Under the pieces are notes generated by a model, which ran no database searches, had not been told where the DNA came from, and was given only the letters and a program-made list of their open reading frames with translations. The position numbers were made by a program, and so were the translations under genes. From positions 47,750,164 to 47,814,163 of the forward strand of contig CM017558.1 of assembly GCA_007844125.1 (NCBI GenBank): DNA of 64,000 bases, written 5' to 3'. Numbering within the stretch: position 1 is the stretch's first letter; every line of letters starts with the position of its first letter. Positions 15,601-28,459 of this stretch are shown here, piece after piece. The DNA is from Sinonovacula constricta. Its lineage: Eukaryota > Mollusca > Bivalvia > Cardiida > Solecurtidae.

Positions 15601-18600
15601 TAATTAGAACTTAAGGTTTTATTCCATTTTTTCATCTCGGTCAAACGAAGCTGCTGTCTTCTAAAATGCATGAAACAGTCTTAAATTAATGTTTATGTCG
15701 TGAACTGACTTATAATGTGCCGTGCGTGCGAAGAAAACATATACCATAAGGGCTTTCATTAATTCTCTTTAATGTTTGTCTTTGCTGAGAAAAGGAGACA
15801 GATATGGAATTATCTTTTTCGTTTTGATGTTATATTTCGTATCTTTATATTCTTCAATGTGCTGATTATTATAATTTTGATAAAAATCATCATAATCACC
15901 ATCATTATCATCATTAACAACAAAATATCCATCTTCATCATCGACCTACACATTCGTCTCATTGTCATCACTTACAAAATCGACACCATCATCACTTATA
16001 TCAGTTGTAACGTTTTGATTACAAATAATTACTGCCCGCAACCTTCTTTGCTTAAGTTTCACTTGGCATATCCATTACCTTGTTTTGTGTATACATTTAG
16101 GAAAACTTTCTTTTCAGACGAAATGAGAAACTTACTCATTAAGGAGGAAATGTCTCGCTCATAAGAAACATCAATCGTCACCAGGGCTACCAAGACTACA
16201 AACTTTGTCACGTGTTCATCAAACGAATACGCTAATTCCTCGACCCTTTAATTGTACTCGTTCTCACGTGGCCGTCTATTTTCTTAAACATAATTATCTG
16301 TTGTCCACTTCTATATTTAATTTTGAGGGCGGCTTAGGAAAGAAGAGTAAAAACAAAGCTTCATTAAGCCTGATTAAATACGTGGAAAACAATAACATTA
16401 TTTGTACAGTCTCTTTGAACTCGGGGCCAACAGCAGAGGAGTTTGCTGTCTCATACATTAGCTCTCCATCAGTTTACATTTATACAATCTCGCCATTATA
16501 GTGTGAGGGACGACGCTAAAATGTGTGTAATAAGTTATTCGAGGCAGACTTAATTGAATTGATTAAGTTTCGTCAAATAACGACATTGGTTGTGTTTGTA
16601 TATTAAATAGCGGCCGAAGAATGGCATAAATGCTATCTAAAGAACGATGGCGGTACTTGTAATACCTTCATAATTATCGAGTCAATTTAGAGTATCCCAC
16701 CCTATCGAGCTCGGTTTCTATTACAAAGTGTAACTGTTTCAAACCCTGACAACTGCAAAGTGGATATGAAAGGCTGTATTAACATTATGAGGCAGCATGC
16801 CTTATTTTATTGAATCTGTCATTTCAAACGAATAGCAAGGATTACCATGATTCGATAAGCACTTCGCGGCTAGGAATTTTTCAGACTATATATACCATCC
16901 AATAGTGGAGATAATTAGGAAAATCAAAGCTAAAGTCAATCGAGTTGAAGAGTTTAATTTGACCAAGGTATTTTTATGAATCTTTGAGAACGTTCAAATA
17001 TTCATATAACGTGAATACAAGGGATAAATGGGTCAATGCATTCCTACAAGAACTGGTTTGTAAATTAATGTAATAGCCGTTATGTTAGAAGGCAACGTTC
17101 ACGAAGTGTTTGTCTGTTTTAAAATTTTTACTTTAAAATTCAGCGATGGCTCATAGTCTTCATATTTGAGTCATGTTTCTGCAATCAGACTAAAATCTTG
17201 TCGCACTTAAATCACGCACAAAACAGGGATAGGATTAATTATATGGTCTTCTTTTTTAAACTTTGTATCGACAACTTGTCACCTTTTTCAATCAAAAAGA
17301 TATAAATGTGCCACGTTTGTGACTTTTTCCTTAACAAACATATTTATTATGAATAAAGCAAACAAGATCTGTGGTCCTGCTGCGCGTATCTGAGTCCAAA
17401 TGTGATCGAGAACGAATGACACATATCGGAGAGATTTTAGAAAATATTACTTATTTGCTCAGAAGGTCAACTAAATCTTAAGTCCTTTTCATATAAATTC
17501 TTCTAAACTTCATTCCAATCTGGGATGTATACGATTTGCTGATAAATCAAATATTGTGAAGATAACTATACAATGTTTTCTAAGAGGTCGCTTGGGGCGC
17601 TTGGCTTAATCTGGCAGATACGTCAATCCGTTTATCAGAGAAGTCTAGCGCGCGAACCATTTCTAATATTATAAACAAACATCAGGTAATAAATCCTCGA
17701 AACTGAGAGGTACAACAAAAGGAATCAAATGATACTTTAATAAATTGTCTGAGTTCAACTGACATAAAGATACCTTCATTTAACGGACTTCAAAATTTAA
17801 TTATTGTACCGAAACGGATCAAAGACAGATTTTGTTTTAAGTCCGAAGTTATTGTAAACTCTTTCAATATTTTAGATTTGTTATTAATGTTGCCTAAACA
17901 AATACAGTTGAATGAAAACTGCATTTGAATGATTTCAGTTGGGTTTCGAGTGCCATATTCTAGTCATTACAACCAAATGAGATAGCCAGATTAGTTCTTG
18001 GCCATTGTTGTTCCCATAGGTGGAGTCACAAATCATTTAAACAATAGACAATTAACATAATAACTCTTCAAAGTCATTAATCGGACATTGGAGAATAAAC
18101 AATTTACAATGAGTCCTCGCATGTTTTGTCATTCAATGCAGGTCTACATGTGTAAGGTATTTTATTCATACGCATGTATTCACATACTTATGTTCAGTTT
18201 AAGTCGTTATTGCTGCTTACAAAATTAATATTTATGGAGTTCAATGTTCAACTTTATATGTTGACACCCATTTTTAACTCTATAACGCTTCGAATAAGAT
18301 GTTTTGTTTCTCTAATATTACTGGTTATCGTTGCGCACTGATTTTACTGAGGGGCGAAGTTTCTAAAACAATTTACAAGATTGCAAAGGACTGTCAATAT
18401 AAAGAGTAACGATACGCAATATTAAATTACACGTAAATGCGACAAACATATCTTTGCCATTGACTAGTATACGAGTTGACATAAGGTTTTTTTTTTCAAG
18501 AACAGGACAAACATCCATTTCCTGATGACAAATACAAATATAATCGTAATAGATGGCATATCAATGAAGACACTTCATTCAAGTACATAGTTTCGCATTC

Positions 18601-20853
18601 CTGACATATTGCGTCAACTTATAATCAACCACATTGTTTGTGTGGCTAGTTGGTACCCATTCATTTGTCATACTGATGTTTATTACATTTTTTCCCCCAA
18701 AGTGACATCTCAACCATCTAATATGGCATAATTCGAACCTTACAATTCTCAAAATTTTGTCGAGCCCTCGAGCTGGATAATGGATTGCATTTCTCTGTCG
18801 TACAGATAGACATTGCAACTGAGAGCTCGGGTGGACAGAGATACCTGTGATTAGCGGGACGAAGACTGTAACAGTATCTCCCTCACGTTGACAGATAGAG
18901 ACAGTTATCGTATGGAGGACTTTTCAATAACCACGTGATCAGATTGACGAATTACGTGACCATCGTATCAAATACTATATCCCTTTTATTTTTGTTGCTG
19001 GATATCAAATAGAACATTGTTATTGTTGCCGTTTAACATTTGGATACAAAATAAACTCAATGATTATTCAAACGTTGGTAGAAAACGATCCCCGAATTAA
19101 ACGTTGGATTCAACAAATTACTATTTACTATTTGACCATCTTCATAAACAATTTTTAGGTATGACAGATGACACATGCATCGGTTTGAGAGTTCGAGTCG
19201 ATAATGCGAGATTTTTCTGTCCCTATTATATTCGTGTTTGTCGTTTAACTCAAAATCCAATTTTCGCAATGCTAGACTTTTCCAAGGAAATTACTAGTAC
19301 ATGTATCAATCTTACATTATCTATAAATCGCTGTCAAATTTCTCTGTGTGTCCTTGTACAAAAGATAGCCGGGTTTTAACACATCTAGTTGCTATTGTAA
19401 CCGGCAACCGGAGTTCCTCGGCAGTTTCTCGTGACTAGGCGACAGTTGTTGTCCAAACAGCAGCTAAAGCGATGACAACTGGTCATTTGATGTCAAAGGT
19501 GGAGGCCGGAAGCAGCATCACCGACCAGATTGTCTGTTTATTTCAACAGTTCCGGTTTGCCCAGGTAAACACTTCTTAAAGGGGCTGACGTCACCAGATA
19601 AAGACGGCTATTCAGGTAAGAGTCGTGAGGTATTCATTTAAAATATTTAGTACACATACAAGGATGAGATTCGCGAATGCTAAGGATGCTGAGGACAAAA
19701 ATGCCTCTATGCCATTCCTAACAACTGAAATTGCCTTTCATACACAGGGACTTAGACCTTTCAACATTAAATAAAATTATCAATATTAAGGGTGGTGATA
19801 ATTTAAAGCAAAGAATTAAGACTTGCACTTTGATAGATGAGATGACATGAATATATAATTGATATAAATGTCTCAAACAATCTTGCTGAGTGTCATTCTT
19901 TTTAAAATACCCAAAAGAATAAGGCTTTTTAACATTTTAGCAAAATGCTTAATTTTATGTTCATTATATTTAAAAAAGCACATGCAATTAATCTTCATGA
20001 ACACATTTCTTTGACAAACATCGGGCCTGTTTTCGTAGAATGTTGGTTGTCATTACTATCCCTCGATCACGGTCGTTTGTCAATCAACCAATCGTAATTG
20101 TTTTACACCCAGATAGAGAGGAGACCACGGTGGCAACATTCGCACAAGCAGACGATATAGACGCGCCAACGGCCTCGGTAATGACAAATGGTGCACTTGA
20201 CATTGTATCCGATCCTCCACCATGTTGTCGTGTTTGAGAACATTTGTCAAACGAATTAATAGGATAATGTGATTTTGTAAGTAATTGGAATCAATACTAG
20301 GAGTAGGGGGAATTGCCATGAAGGATTTTTTGATACAAGACCATGATCGGGAATCAATCTAAGGATTAAATAAAATAGAAAACAAATCAACACATCCAAA
20401 TTTATTTTATTATTTATAAATATAGTCTAAATATCGTTTTCGTGGCTAGCATTATATTCGGAAATACGAGTAGTATATTACAACTTGAAAAAGGAGTAAA
20501 TAGGCCAGCTGAAAACATTGCAAACCAACCCAGGCCCAGATCCTGGCTGGGAAGATTAAATCTCACGTAAATTTTAGCACACTGGTGGACAAAAGAATCA
20601 GTGTTGATTGACAATAAATAAACACAGCTCGAACGGCTAGGTGCAAAAAATCAAATATATTATATATTTACAGTATATACTGTTAATTAGCACAAAGTGT
20701 GGTTATTAACAAATTTCATTGTAGAAGTCCAATGTGATTCACAAACCCGTTGCATGTAGCCTCTACTCGTACCTTTAGAAATGGTTTGGATGAGAATTGC
20801 GACATGGCACTTAATACGAACCGTAAGGTAGGCTATTACGGCAGTGGATTTAA
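6685..20853. other. Long low-repeat stretch without recognisable genes
   Basis: About 14 kb without SINE, LINE or inverted-repeat elements that I could detect, in contrast to the right half. The longest ORFs (for example 12375-12749, 14133-14513 and 15772-16164) have biased, low-complexity or unremarkable peptides and no splice-supported structure. It may be intron or intergenic DNA of a neighbouring gene. Confidence 0.5.
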
Positions 20854-21100
20854 TTAACTGCAAATTGCGACAGGGCACTTGGTGAACAGTGAATTGCGAC
20901 AGGGCACTTGGTGAACAGTGAATTGCGACAGGGCACTTGGTAACTGTAAATTGCGACAGGGCACTTGGTAAACAGTGAACTGCGACAGGATACTTGGTGA
21001 ACAATGGCTTACGACAGGGCACTTGGTGAACAATGGCTTACGACAGGGCACTTGGTGAACATTGAATAACAGCAGGGGCCTTGGTGAACAATGAATGTTA
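20854..21100. repeat. 29-bp minisatellite (~8 units)
   Basis: The unit is GAATTGCGACAGGG followed by CACTTGGTGAACAGT. Unit anchors (GCGA/ACGA) fall at 20867, 20896, 20925, 20953, 20982, 21011, 21040 and 21069, so the period is 29 with one 28-bp unit. Two variants exist: (A/G)AATTGCGAC on the left and ATGGCTTACGAC on the right. Minus-strand ORFs of 65 and 111 residues arise because the unit lacks stops in two frames; they are not genes. Confidence 0.9.
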
Positions 21101-22087
21101 TTCTGATAGAGATGGTCCGTGATTATTGAAGATGGATGAGGCTTCCAATTGTATCTGATGCTTCAAACCCTTTTAAAATTGAACAGCATATTTTCGCTTT
21201 TAACTGATCTCTTGTGACAATACAAACATTAAACAGAGTTAAGAAATCGGTATATCTCGATTTGCATTTAAGTTGATATCAGATTTGCGTTGTTTCGGTC
21301 ATTTTTCATAAGGCTAAATTCAACAAGATGTGCGTTTTAAGCAAAATAGTTTCTTGAAAGCGTTTTGTTCAAAGTGGAATCAATCGGTCTATGATATTTT
21401 AACAATGCTGATTGCATAAGCATAAACACTGCATTAAAAATTATCGATATTTGTTTAGAAATTCTGATATGGAGCCAAATTTTATATGGAGTTTTTTTAA
21501 ACAAAGCTTAGAAAATATTTTTTATGGGAGGAACTTTGGATAAATACGAAATCTACTAAATAATTTACCATGGTTTTTAAAAGAGACCAACAAAGGTTTA
21601 AAATTAGAGAGAAAAAGCAAAATAATTTTTTCATCAGTTATAAACTGAACCATTCGCACTTAAAAAAAAACTATTACTGGAAAGTAAATGTCGCGGTGAC
21701 CGAAAAAATCTCACAACCACGACAAATGGCATGGATCTCTTTGGTGACTAGATTCATATTAAGTTTCTTAAATTTCAACGTGCTTTCAATCTACTTCGTG
21801 ACAAAACACAGTGACAGTTTAACACTGACTGTGAAAACGTTTCTTAAAATTTCTGGAAAACGGACACCAGTACAAAGAAAACATCTAGGAATTAGTTATC
21901 TGTATTTATGGCGAATATCTCAACTTCAGCCCGGTGACCGAGTGCAGTGTACTCAAACAGGGATGCTGCTCCCGGGTCCAGCCCTTGTTAATGTTATACC
22001 ATAATTTGATATCCCGTTCCATTCTTGTTCCGAATGAGGTAGTCTCAAGGAGAGGTTGGGGCCACCGCTTCCTGGGACCACCTTGTT

Positions 22088-22187
22088 NNNNNNNNNNNNN
22101 NNNNNNNNNNNNNNNNNNNNNNNNNNNNNNNNNNNNNNNNNNNNNNNNNNNNNNNNNNNNNNNNNNNNNNNNNNNNNNNNNNNNNNN
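22088..22187. other. Assembly gap (100 N)
   Basis: Exactly 100 N bases, the conventional placeholder for a gap of unknown size. ORFs crossing it are meaningless. Confidence 1.
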
Positions 22188-24008
22188 AATCGATAGAGTA
22201 CCTTTGTGTTCAAGGTATGAGAAAATCATAGTCTGTTTTTACCAAATTAGACATTAAACTGTTGTATCATATTTGTTTCTGTATAAAATATCATTAATAA
22301 TATGAACAGTGTACATTTCTGCTTAACCTGGCTAGATTGTTTATTGATTTTTTTTTTAAAATGCACGGTATGTTGTACAAATACAATGCAAAGGGTAGTG
22401 TTCTTAAATGTTGACGACCCACTTATTTATGGATTGGAAATCCAAACAAATAAATAAACCCCATGCTCTTACCAACAGATGTGTCAAATTAACAGGTACA
22501 AGACATCACTATATGGTAAATTTCCTACTATCATCCTTTATCACTGTTCTGTTATCAAAACTTAATATATAGCCCAAAAATGTGATGTTAATATTTTAAG
22601 ACAAGCAGAATTATTTGAGCTGCAGCTCCTATACCCAACATATCCTTTGGGTGTATATATGTCTGTCCGGTTTATAAAACAAAATTTAGAGTAAAAATAT
22701 AACTATGCACATGTTTTAACCAGACAAACATAAAATGCTGAATATATTAGAACAAATAGAAGCATTAATCTAACACATAAACAGCTTTGAATATATAGTT
22801 TTAATCGTTTGTAAGTGTACGTAAACGTCTTTGGGAGATATCGCGATATTCAAATATTAGTCTGTAGATAATAACGTTTGTCAATGATGAAGCAATAACA
22901 ATAATAATAACCTTATAGTGCAGAGGTAAAACATATTCCTAAAAACCAAAACAAAACAAAAACCCGGTAGGTTCTTGTATTTTTGTCAGCTACCTTTATT
23001 TATCAAATTTTTATTTTTATTTTTAAAAGATATAAAAAAAGATATAAAAAATTGTCTTTCATATAAATAGCATGTATTTATTTTTATATCTTATAATTGA
23101 TACTGCATGACAATTCTTAAAGTATTAAAAAGTTACCAAATATTATTATTACATCTTATAAGCATACACCGTTCGAATCGGCATGATCGAAACACATGAT
23201 CAGCATCCAAAAATAGGGCATGTATGAAAAATTATTGGCTCATATGTTGGTGTAGTAAAAATATTATTCCGAGGCTTGAAACTTCAGTTGTAAGTTTTTC
23301 ATATCTACAAAGCCAGCACTCTATTGGTTTGACAACTAATCAATGTGATGCATGCACCAGGTTTGTTAAATATGTGTATGGTATATAGTACTAATACACT
23401 CACCAGTTAACCGAAAGCTATGAATACTGGATGTTATGGCAATATTGAAATAAGAATACCAGGCAAATATTTGTTAATAATAACAATTCACAACACCGAG
23501 GAATCTACGCTGTACACTGCTAAAAAGCATTTCTTTTCATAACCATCAACTTGTTACTAATGTCAGGCTAAGTGTTTTAATGTTAAAAATGAAGAAACTA
23601 AAATTTGTCCAGACTCCCGAGAAACATCGGTGTGTTGAGAATAGGCTGCTTCAAAAATCGAGTGTTACATGGAAAATCATGAACGCAATTTGATAAAAAA
23701 TAGTTGCAATACAAAGCATATGAACATATACCTTCTGAACATGAAAATTTCGTGTATCATCAACTTTCTGCATGCCATTGAAGATCAAAGAGGCGATTCA
23801 TATTGGCCAACCTTCTTTTCTTCAAGTGCGAACAATGACCGACGATCATTAGGACCTGTAGATACTGAACCACTGAAATATGCTGACACTGTCACAGTAT
23901 CTTAAATACGGTGTTTTAAGCCTCAAAATATCAACCATGAACACTTTTTTTTACACCAGTATGGAATGGTAGGAAATTTAGGCACGTTTAGTTAAAAAAT
24001 AGCAGTCT

Positions 24009-24020
24009 TGCGCATGCGCA
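24009..24020. promoter_or_regulatory. NRF1-like palindrome
   Basis: TGCGCATGCGCA is a perfect 12-bp palindrome matching the NRF1 consensus, standing out in AT-rich sequence. No gene is anchored to it. A possible exon with a good 5' splice site lies about 0.85 kb to the right. Confidence 0.35.
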
Positions 24021-24850
24021 CACAAGACAGAGAAATTTAAGCACGGTAGAAACATCAGACCGTGACACCGGTTCGCTGTTGGTTTGCGTAAGATGACTTA
24101 GTTACATAATGAAGACTGCAGTCGTATTTTACGTGTACTCGGCTGTCGATCGCATGTAATTTGGCGATCAAAACAGATGTAATAACTCTGGATTATCATA
24201 GCTTAATCCTCAATGGTATACAGAAAAATTTTAAGGGTGAGTTTTAATTTTGTTGTAGTTATTCTCACTATCAACAACATTATCATCGGAACATTTTGCT
24301 TCTGATGTGATTCGACGTTGTGCGAGACATGGACACTGAATTCTCAGAATAGTTAGTTTCGCCCTAATTTCCATTTTTTAAACGAATTTAGAACTTCTGA
24401 TTCTGGGCGATTAAGTTAGTACTTACATACATTCCTCATGCAATCCTTATTCCGTATTATTTTTTTCTTCAGATTTCCATAAATCTGGAGAGGAAAAACA
24501 ACAACAACACTTTAGAACTTTCTAAGGTTAAATTGTTTTATTTATGAAATACAACATATTTTCTTCTATAAGGAAATAAGATTTTAAGAAAATTTCTTAT
24601 TTTAAGCCAGAAAAAAAAAGATTAATTATGAATAGGATCCCAGCTGTACTACACCAAAAAATATAATAACACCATAATAATTGTGTATGACGTATATATA
24701 TGTTAAGTATATTACCGCATGCGTAACGTGGCCATATACTTGTCTTTAAGTGCCATTAGACTAGCGCTCAATGACTATTGGCTGGTTCTGGTGTTATTAA
24801 CTATTGGAAATCGATAAACCGGTAACCCCGAACGCAGAGCAGCAACATCG

Positions 24851-25056
24851 ATGAGGACACCACCAAAGCGTTGTAAGGATTTGTGTAGTCTGAAAACAGT
24901 GTGGTTCCGCGGTATTCTGTATGGCGAGCTGCGTCCACACGATAAAAGCAGAGTCTTGTGGGGAAGTTACCAAGAATTGACATGTTACTTAGCAAATGCT
25001 GAAAGTGCATTTGGTGGAGTACGAATGCAGTTGTTCTGCAGTCATCTTTATTGCAT
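24851..25056 (+). other. Possible first exon of an unrecognised gene
   Basis: An ATG (MRTPPKRCKDLC...) opens a frame that runs without a stop into a consensus 5' splice site, GTAAGTGAG at 25057; the first stop is inside that site. The 69-residue peptide matches nothing I know, and the opposite strand is also open. No matching downstream exon was identified. Confidence 0.15.
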
Positions 25057-25748
25057 GTAAGTGAGTTTAAATCCATTCTCTGCTTTTAGAAAGATTACAT
25101 ATGCTTTATACGATCTTCAGTAGCATGTTCCAAGTATGGTGCTGGATAACGTCGATGCTAAAGAGCTGGCAATGAGGTTAACTCTTCAATATTCGAATGC
25201 TTTTTTTTCTGAATTTTGAGAAGAGGAAAGTATATATGCTTACATGTACATGGGTTTAACAAGATTCCACTCCTTGTATGTGGTTGTTGTAAAATGGAGC
25301 CATTATACTTATATTCTAGAAAGAAACGACATTGACGTTTGATTGATGTTCTGAGTCTCTATAATGATTTAATGATTTATTGTATTCCACGGAGGCTGTG
25401 TGTTTTGTATTGCGGGTTTGCCTGCGCATATGTGCATGAATTATGTTTTTAACGTGTAATCTCAACACAATTTAGACATTTGCATGAAGAAACTATGATG
25501 AAGGTAAATAGGTATATAGCCAGAAACCCGGCAGCAAATAATCCAGATCCGAAATTCGTGCTTAGCAGGTTTGAGTGAAGATTTGAATGTTTATTATACT
25601 ATAATTGCATTGTTTCACTTTTTGTCGTTGTCGTGTACATAACCATTTTTAAGGAGTTTATCTTTGACGTGACGTGAAGGTGAATTAACGACAACTGACT
25701 ATTATGGTCACTCTGAGGTCAAAATGGCATTTCCGGGAGACTACTCTA

Positions 25749-27874
25749 ATGGGGTCCTACCGATATACGGAGTTATCCCTGATTTCGCTACGTATTTACC
25801 TCCCTTGAACGAGGTGGCGCTTCTTTGGGTAGTTCCGGTTTCGGTTATATACAGTAAACTATATTGAGAGTACGCCGATTTTATGTTGAAAATAGCTGTG
25901 GATATGGAAAAAGCGTGGTCACATGTAAGGTTTTTATGGCCTGAAATATATGTATTGGAATTTCATGTAACCCGGATGTAAACACAATGAATTAATTATG
26001 TCGAGACAAAGAAAAACGGCGATGTGCCTTACTGTTAGCTTTAAAATTCCTATTTATACGCACATGTATCGGCGGATATGTGGAATTACCTGTGTCAGAT
26101 CCAATTATAATATAATTGCAAATATCAACAGATCAAAAGACAAAAGCTAACGCTTGGAAATAGCGGAAGTTTTCAATCAAATATGAAGTTTAAGAGCGTT
26201 ATTTTTTCAAACTACCGGTAAATCGCAACTTTTAATCAAAGACGGCCGACTGTTTTAAAGTTACTCATTATATATTTTTTTAAATAAAGCAGTGTTATTT
26301 ACGTTATAAACATAAGAAAACTTGACGAGGTCAATTATATCTTATTTTAATCATTTAAATTGTGTTAATTTTGATATTATTAATCTTACTTGTTCTTCGG
26401 ATTTCAGTCATTTTCTTTCTTTTCTGAAGTATTTCTTTTCTTACAGTGTTAAAAATTACACGGTTGTGTAAAGCACTTTCTGTGCTGCAAGTGTATGTGA
26501 AAATATACTTTTAGAGTATATCCAAAATGACATGTTTATTGTGTTGTGTATACATCCACCCACAATATCTTACACTGACCGGTAATCCACACCAGATGTG
26601 TCACTAGGCATGAGGGGGCAGATAAGACCCCCACCAGGTGTAGGGGATGACTGGAGAAATGCCTCTAGGGGATGACTGGTTAATTGGCTGTAGGGCTCAA
26701 TGAGTTAATGAAAATAGGATAAAAGAGTAAAAAATACACACACCAAAATAGGTTGCATATGTTGCCAACTCCCTACATGCAACACATTTAATTTCAATCA
26801 TGACTAGTATAAAAATGCATTACTATAGTCGAATTGCTCCAATTACCACTTCACTTCCAGCACATTTACATTAAAAGCTTACACAAATTATCTGCAGCTC
26901 ATCAATGACGAAAAAAGACAAAAAGAAAATAGCGAAATTAATCGCAACACGCCAGTATTACGGGACGATCTGTCGAGATTACGTACCAACTTATTTTACC
27001 CCACCTATACAGTTTCTTGAGAAACTGTTCCGACTTTAACAGTTTTTCTCTATCATACATAATTTCCTTCTTAGCTTTGGCTGTACTGCTGTTCTGCATC
27101 AGTTTCCTACGTTGAATATAGAGCGAACATTGAAATTCTTTTAAGAACACAGGGATAAATCTTGATATTTTATCTGATCGTCGTTTATCTCAACAAACCG
27201 GAACTACCCAATACCAAAGGGAAATCACTCTAAACTGACTTTGCAAGGGAGATAACTGTGGATATCGGTAGGACCCCATTGGCTGTAGGGCTCAATGAGT
27301 TAATGAAAATAGGATAAAAGAGTAAAAAATACACACACCAAAATAGGTTGCATATGTTGCCAACTCCCTACATGCAACACATTTAATTTCAATCATGACT
27401 AGTATAAAAATGCATTACTATAGTCGAATTGCTCCAATTACCACTTCACTTCCAGCACATTTACATTAAAAGCTTACACAAATTATCTGCAGCTCATCAA
27501 TGACGAAAAAAGACAAAAAGAAAATAGCGAAATTAATCGCAACACGCCAGTATTACGGGACGATCTGTCGAGATTACGTACCAACTTATTTTACCCCACC
27601 TATACAGTTTCTTGAGAAACTGTTCCGACTTTAACAGTTTTTCTCTATCATACATAATTTCCTTCTTAGCTTTGGCTGTACTGCTGTTCTGCATCAGTTT
27701 CCTACGTTGAATATAGAGCGAACATTGAAATTCTTTTAAGAACACAGGGATAAATCTTGATATTTTATCTGATCGTCGTTTATCTCAACAAACCGGAACT
27801 ACCCAATACCAAAGGGAAATCACTCTAAACTGACTTTGCAAGGGAGATAACTGTGGATATCGGTAGGACCCCAT
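25749..27874. mobile_element. TA-flanked inverted-repeat transposon with internal tandem duplication
   Basis: The left end is ATGGGGTCCTACCGATAT after TA (25747-25748). The right end (27874) is the inverted ATATCGGTAGGACCCCAT before TA (27875-27876). The arms also share AGTTAT(CT)CCCT and TTGGGTAGTTCCGG blocks, so each arm is about 90-110 bp and imperfect. The TA duplication fits Tc1/mariner-like insertion, although no transposase ORF is present. The right part, including the right terminal repeat, is present twice in tandem (26686-27280 and 27281-27875). Confidence 0.65.
26686..27280. repeat. 595-bp tandem duplication, copy 1
   Basis: Begins GGCTGTAGGGCTCAATGAG and ends GGTAGGACCCCATT. By eye it is identical to the next 595 bp, including identical 70-residue minus-strand ORFs at the same offset. 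Those ORFs match no family I recognise and are probably not genes. Confidence 0.95.
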
Positions 27875-27875
27875 T
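27281..27875. repeat. 595-bp tandem duplication, copy 2
   Basis: Exact-looking second copy directly abutting the first. The shared junction bases ATT at the breakpoints suggest microhomology-mediated duplication. An assembly overlap artefact would look the same. Confidence 0.95.
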
Positions 27876-28187
27876 AACTCTGACAATGTGTGTAAAACTG
27901 CTAGCTCTGTGGGTTGGTTTGTGAATGAGTAACTATTAATGAGGTACTTATGAATGAGCGTGATGTTCATCTCAGTGATGGTCATTGTACCGATGTCCAT
28001 CTCTTATTGCTGGAGGAAAACCCAGATATCCCAGGATTTGCACATTGCAACACAGCATATTCTTAAATTTGCTGTTTGTTTGCACAAACACGTTCGTTTT
28101 TACATGTATCTAATTCACATTTCTCGTATACAATTTGGAAATTACAAATCTCAAGTCACAATTATCAAGTCACAAATGTTATGTTCG

Positions 28188-28450
28188 CTTACAATTTACA
28201 AATTACAAATGTCAAAGTCACAATTCTCAAGTCACAAATCACAAATCACTAATGTAGAGTTAAGAATTGGCATCATTCAGACGCTAGGTGGCTGTACCAC
28301 ATAAATATAGACGTCACTAAACTAAAAATAGAACGGAATATCATAAGTTAAAAATAGAACGGAATCATAAATAATTCTTCAAGGGAGATACAATAGAAAA
28401 TAGCCAACGTTATTTAGCGTCAAATTGAAAGCGCTATCTTTTGCCTAAAG
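28188..28450 (+). repeat. Left arm of a ~1.6-kb-spaced inverted repeat
   Basis: This segment (CTTACAATTTACAAATTAC ... AAGGGAGATACAATAG ... TTTGCCTAAAG) is matched in reverse complement at 30059-30247. It differs by scattered substitutions and by about 70 extra bases here (near 28275-28345) that include a repeated AAAAATAGAACGGAAT. Upstream, 28136-28260 is rich in ACAAATCTCAAGTCAC-like short repeats. Confidence 0.85.
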
Positions 28451-28459
28451 TTATGGAAG

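Larger units (their letters stand above)
21101..25746. other. No recognisable gene; includes the gap
   Basis: AT-rich sequence around the 100-N gap. The 144-residue ORF at 21570-22004 is Lys/Phe-rich and unrecognised. The NRF1-like palindrome and the possible exon above are the only points of note. Confidence 0.5.

Noticed and set aside
12375..16164. ORFs of 124-130 residues in the 12-16-kb region as genes
   Set aside because: Some starts are not ATG, composition is biased (Ile/Asn or Phe/Leu runs), and there is no family, splice or neighbour support.
19388..19401. RFX X-box-like GTTGCTATTGTAAC
   Set aside because: It has two mismatches from the consensus half-sites and no gene beside it; chance is likely in this much sequence.
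20854..21100. CRISPR-like array
   Set aside because: Units are contiguous 29-bp tandem repeats with no spacers, in an animal genome.
21906..22257. ORFs spanning the N gap
   Set aside because: About a third of each is unknown sequence, so the frame across the gap has no meaning.
26938..27745. Pair of identical 70-residue ORFs as duplicated genes
   Set aside because: They are carried by the 595-bp duplication inside a non-autonomous transposon and match no known family.
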